Under the pieces are notes generated by a model, which saw nothing but the letters and a program-made list of their open reading frames with translations, was not told the DNA's origin and did no database searches. Positions 6,049-8,540 of a stretch of 8,540 bases of DNA are shown here, piece after piece. Every line of letters begins with the position of its first letter. Position 1 is the stretch's first letter. Origin of the DNA: Acidobacteriota bacterium (GTDB taxonomy: Bacteria > Acidobacteriota > Blastocatellia > Pyrinomonadales > Pyrinomonadaceae). The DNA is taken from positions 1 to 8,540 of the forward strand of contig JAHEEZ010000159.1 of NCBI GenBank assembly GCA_024640445.1. The letters are read 5' to 3'. The translations under genes and the position numbers were made by a program.

Positions 6049-6079
6049 AAAAAGCCCGTGCGAGAGCGCGGGCTTTTTT
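6049..6079. terminator. Rho-independent terminator of ttcA, probably bidirectional
   Basis: The left arm 6049-6061 pairs with the right arm 6066-6078 over 13 positions, with one G-U wobble, around the stable GNRA-type loop GAGA. The right arm runs into six T residues (6074-6079). It begins eight bases after the ttcA stop. On the minus strand the same hairpin is followed by TTTTT, so it can also stop transcripts arriving from the serine hydrolase gene at 6170. Confidence 0.93.
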
Positions 6080-6089
6080 CGACTATCGG

Positions 6090-6117
6090 ATCCCACCCAT
6101 GAATGGGCGGGCTAAAC
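6090..6117. repeat. 28-bp palindromic repeat, copy 1
   Basis: This copy forms a hairpin of CCCACCCAT and ATGGGCGGG around GA with one mismatched pair, followed by the tail GGGCTAAAC (its first Gs shared with the stem). It matches copy 2 (6132-6159) at 25 of 28 positions with a 42-base period. It lies between the ttcA terminator and the end of the convergent hydrolase gene, a typical place for REP-type elements. Confidence 0.7.
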
Positions 6118-6131
6118 CAATCCTAAACTGA

Positions 6132-6159
6132 ATCCCACCCATAAATGGTTGGGCTAAAC
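6132..6159. repeat. 28-bp palindromic repeat, copy 2
   Basis: This copy pairs CCCACCCAT with ATGGTTGGG around AA, again with one mismatched pair. Relative to copy 1 the change GC to TT moves the mismatch to the neighbouring pair, so the stem is preserved. The spacer between the copies contains CCTAAACTGAATCC, which resembles part of a further degenerate unit. Confidence 0.7.
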
Positions 6160-6169
6160 AGCTCACACT

Positions 6170-8540
6170 CTAAGGTTTTCTGAACATACTGTCGTTGATC
6201 TTCACGTTGTGCTTGATGCTTTTTACAATCGTGATCAGATCCCCCATGTTCGGATTCGTGTTGATGACCTTGAAGGGAATCATCACTCCATCGACCTTGC
6301 GGTAATCGCTGTAGGTTTCCACTACCGGAGTTCTCTGCGAGGTGGTGCTTGATACGACCACGAATCTCCGTCTCAAAGGCAGAAATGTTTTTGTCGAAAC
6401 CCAGACGGTGAAAGGAGTCGCGTCAATCGGCTCGATAGTCATCCGGTAGGCTTCTTCGCCTTCTACTTTGTCCACCTTTTCAACCGTCGATTTCTTGATC
6501 TTTGAATCGAAGTCGAGATAGCCGTAGAAGTCCGCCGCGAATGTGGCGTCTTTTAGGCGCTGTCCGGTGTACACCTCATCCGGGCCAAAGCTGTAAGTCT
6601 CCCCGCCTTGCTTCCCGTCAAAGTATTCATGAATCTTTCCGATCTTCTTATTCAGGCCGTAAAGCTCGATCGTAGAAGCGGTCATGTTCGGTGCTTTCGA
6701 GTACGCGGTCCCTTTGGCAGTGACTCCCTGGTGAATGAAGTTCATTTCAAGTTCAGCCTTACGGGAGGTGAGCTTGCGCCAGTTTTCGATTCCCCCGAGC
6801 GCCTCGACCATCTTCGAACCGACCTCCGCGGCGTCCATCAGCGATTCGGAGGCCGCTTCCGCCGCTCCTACGTAGTTGAACTGAAACTCTCCCTCGGGCT
6901 GAACAAGGACCATGCCCGAGATCTTTCCATCATCGTCGCGCTTTGCTCGCAGGCTGTACGTGGGCGGGAGGCTCGGAGAGCGAAATTCGTCACCTTCCTT
7001 TTTGACAAGCGGGTAAGGCGGCTGGTCGCCGACCACCAGCGAGGTCTTTCCGGCGACCTCCTTGATCTCAATGATGTTTCCTTTGGCCAATTCACTTTCA
7101 TACTTTCCGATCAGCTCCTTAACGGCATCGTCATCCGACACCGGAGCACCTTTCGCTTCAGATCCTTCCTTCGGAAGAGTGAAATTTCCCTGGGGCTGTT
7201 GAAGAAGGGCTTCGCCGTCACTGAATGAAATGAAGAAGCCGTCTGGGGCGTTCGAAAGCTTGTATTTTCTGCCCTCGACATTTTCGAGAACGTACGTAGG
7301 CTGCCCGGGGACCTTCATCACAAGGTTTCCTTCCTCGACCGCGACAACCACGTCGAATCCCGCCTGCGGGAACTTATATGTGCCGGCTTCCTTCTTTGCC
7401 GCATCCGACAAAGTCTTCGAGCCGTTGGACAGATCTTCAAGCATGCCGGACCAGATCGTCTCGATCAGTTCACCTCCGAGCGATGAAGCGGTGACGTTTG
7501 TAAGCATCACGAAACCAAGGTTCTCTTCAGGCATTAGAGCTACCATCGAATTGAAACCGTCGATGTTGCCGCCGTGTTGAACCATCTTCCTTCCTTTCCA
7601 TTCCTGGACGAACCATCCGAATCCGTACGAGATCTTTCCATCAGGCGAGATCTTCATCTGCGGTTTCAGCCATTCATCAAATGAGGACTTGGACAGGAGG
7701 CGCTTCCCTCCCGCCTGACCGCCCGCGATTATGAACTCAAGCCACTTGGCCATATCGTCGGAAGACGAGTTTATCGAGCCGGCCGGCGCTACCTGTTCGA
7801 TCTCGCGGGTCGGCAGTTTCCTTGTTTCCTTTGTGTCGAAGTTGTAGGAATAGCCGAATGAATGGTCCTTCGTCTTCTCGAACTCCGATACCGACATCGT
7901 CGTGTTGTTCATACCCAACGGCGAAAGGATCCTCGCGGGTACAAACTGCTTCCAGGGCATCCCGCTCACCTTTGAGACAATCTCCCCTGCCGCGGCGAAC
8001 ATTATGTTCTGGTATTGAAATTTCTCGCGCAGTTCCGCTGTCGGTTTCGCGATACCCGCGACCTTGATCAGCTCTTCCCGGTTCAATTTCCCGGTGATCA
8101 TAGCGAGATCGGTCCTGTTGAGTCCGGAAGAATGGGAAAGCAGGTCGCGAATCTGAATGGCGGCGTCCGTTTTCGGGTTGTTGATCTTAAAGTAAGGAAG
8201 GTATTTCTTTGGTGAATCGTCGATCGAAAGCTTTTCGTCGTCCTGCAAGAGCAACACGGAAAGACCCGTGAAGGCCTTTGTAGCAGAACCGATCGCAAAC
8301 TGCGTCGAAGAGGTAACGGGAACCTTGTTCTCGAAGTCCTTGTAGCCGAATCCTTTCGAGAATACGACCTTGCCGTCCTTGACGATCGCCAACGCCATTC
8401 CCGGAATGCCAAGTTCCTTTCGTCGCGTTTCGACCTTCTGCTCGATCAGATCGAGGCGTTTGGAAAGGTCCGCGTCCTGGGCCTTCTGAGCGGCGACGCC
8501 CGGTACAAGCCCGGACGTCAGCAATGAAAAAATTACGAGC
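6170..8540 (-). CDS. Secreted serine hydrolase (beta-lactamase/PBP4-like fold) with two beta modules and a LolA-like C-terminal domain; 5' end cut by window edge
   Basis: The catalytic domain belongs to the class C beta-lactamase/esterase/D-aminopeptidase group (Pfam Beta-lactamase). The nucleophile motif SATK is encoded near 8287-8276, the YQN motif near 8014-8006, and HGG, which replaces KTG, near 7576-7568. The frame stays open to the right edge. The codons before the first TTG (8524) read LVIFS, which continues into LLTSGLVPGVAAQ, a signal-peptide core with a likely cleavage after VAA. The start codon therefore lies outside the window, and the protein is probably periplasmic or extracellular. 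After about 365 catalytic residues come two similar beta-rich modules (about 7390-7190 and 7110-6880). A C-terminal domain from about 6840 to the stop resembles LolA/outer-membrane lipoprotein-sorting folds (FYGYLDFDSKI, PFTVWVSTKTFLPLRR). About 789 residues are visible, far longer than a plain class C enzyme. The substrate could be a peptide, ester or beta-lactam; the sequence does not say. Confidence 0.9.
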   Translation of the reverse strand, partial: LVIFSLLTSGLVPGVAAQKAQDADLSKRLDLIEQKVETRRKELGIPGMALAIVKDGKVVFSKGFGYKDFENKVPVTSSTQFAIGSATKAFTGLSVLLLQDDEKLSIDDSPKKYLPYFKINNPKTDAAIQIRDLLSHSSGLNRTDLAMITGKLNREELIKVAGIAKPTAELREKFQYQNIMFAAAGEIVSKVSGMPWKQFVPARILSPLGMNNTTMSVSEFEKTKDHSFGYSYNFDTKETRKLPTREIEQVAPAGSINSSSDDMAKWLEFIIAGGQAGGKRLLSKSSFDEWLKPQMKISPDGKISYGFGWFVQEWKGRKMVQHGGNIDGFNSMVALMPEENLGFVMLTNVTASSLGGELIETIWSGMLEDLSNGSKTLSDAAKKEAGTYKFPQAGFDVVVAVEEGNLVMKVPGQPTYVLENVEGRKYKLSNAPDGFFISFSDGEALLQQPQGNFTLPKEGSEAKGAPVSDDDAVKELIGKYESELAKGNIIEIKEVAGKTSLVVGDQPPYPLVKKEGDEFRSPSLPPTYSLRAKRDDDGKISGMVLVQPEGEFQFNYVGAAEAASESLMDAAEVGSKMVEALGGIENWRKLTSRKAELEMNFIHQGVTAKGTAYSKAPNMTASTIELYGLNKKIGKIHEYFDGKQGGETYSFGPDEVYTGQRLKDATFAADFYGYLDFDSKIKKSTVEKVDKVEGEEAYRMTIEPIDATPFTVWVSTKTFLPLRRRFVVVSSTTSQRTPVVETYSDYRKVDGVMIPFKVINTNPNMGDLITIVKSIKHNVKINDSMFRKP

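Noticed and set aside
6608..7228. 206-residue plus-strand open frame antisense to the serine hydrolase
   Set aside because: It lies wholly within a clearly coding gene on the other strand and shows no family motif; it is a shadow frame.

Overview
The window most resembles a chromosomal segment of a free-living Gram-negative bacterium, and I lean towards Acidobacteriota (Blastocatellia/Pyrinomonadales). The reasons are the mix of families, the moderate GC content, usable Shine-Dalgarno sites, and intergenic gaps filled with short palindromic repeats of a kind I associate with that group. This placement is an inference from pattern memory; no rRNA or marker gene is present. There is no phage, plasmid, integrase or CRISPR signal.

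Layout. 1-596 (minus) is the N-terminal part of a nitrilase that runs off the left edge. 597-1292 has no credible gene but is dense in inverted repeats: two small hairpins, a pair of near-identical 28-bp inverted repeats 341 bp end to end, and between them a nested palindromic element at 920-1036. 1293-3428 (plus) is a closely spaced run of three genes: an unrecognised 82-residue protein, a YjbQ/UPF0047 protein and a class II CPD photolyase. 3446-4120 (minus) is a protein of the arginyl/leucyl-tRNA--protein transferase (Bpt/ATE) family, convergent with the photolyase. Upstream of it on the same strand, 4205-4888 is a bactofilin with an acidic tail. A 262-bp gap separates the bactofilin from the divergent ttcA (tRNA C32 thiolation, 5151-6041), which ends at a strong rho-independent terminator. 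Two tandem copies of a 28-bp palindromic repeat follow. 6170-8540 (minus) is a large secreted serine hydrolase whose signal-peptide start lies beyond the right edge.

How the genes relate. They are mostly housekeeping or stress-related single units: DNA repair (photolyase), tRNA modification (TtcA), N-end-rule tagging (Bpt-like), cell shape (bactofilin), and hydrolases (nitrilase, serine hydrolase). Only 1293-3428 looks like a shared transcript. I do not see a convincing novel multi-gene system. The points most worth following up are the Bpt-like protein without the family's N-terminal cysteines, the multidomain hydrolase with two similar beta modules and a LolA-like tail, the small conserved-looking ORF ahead of yjbQ-phr, and the repeat-rich gap at 597-1292.
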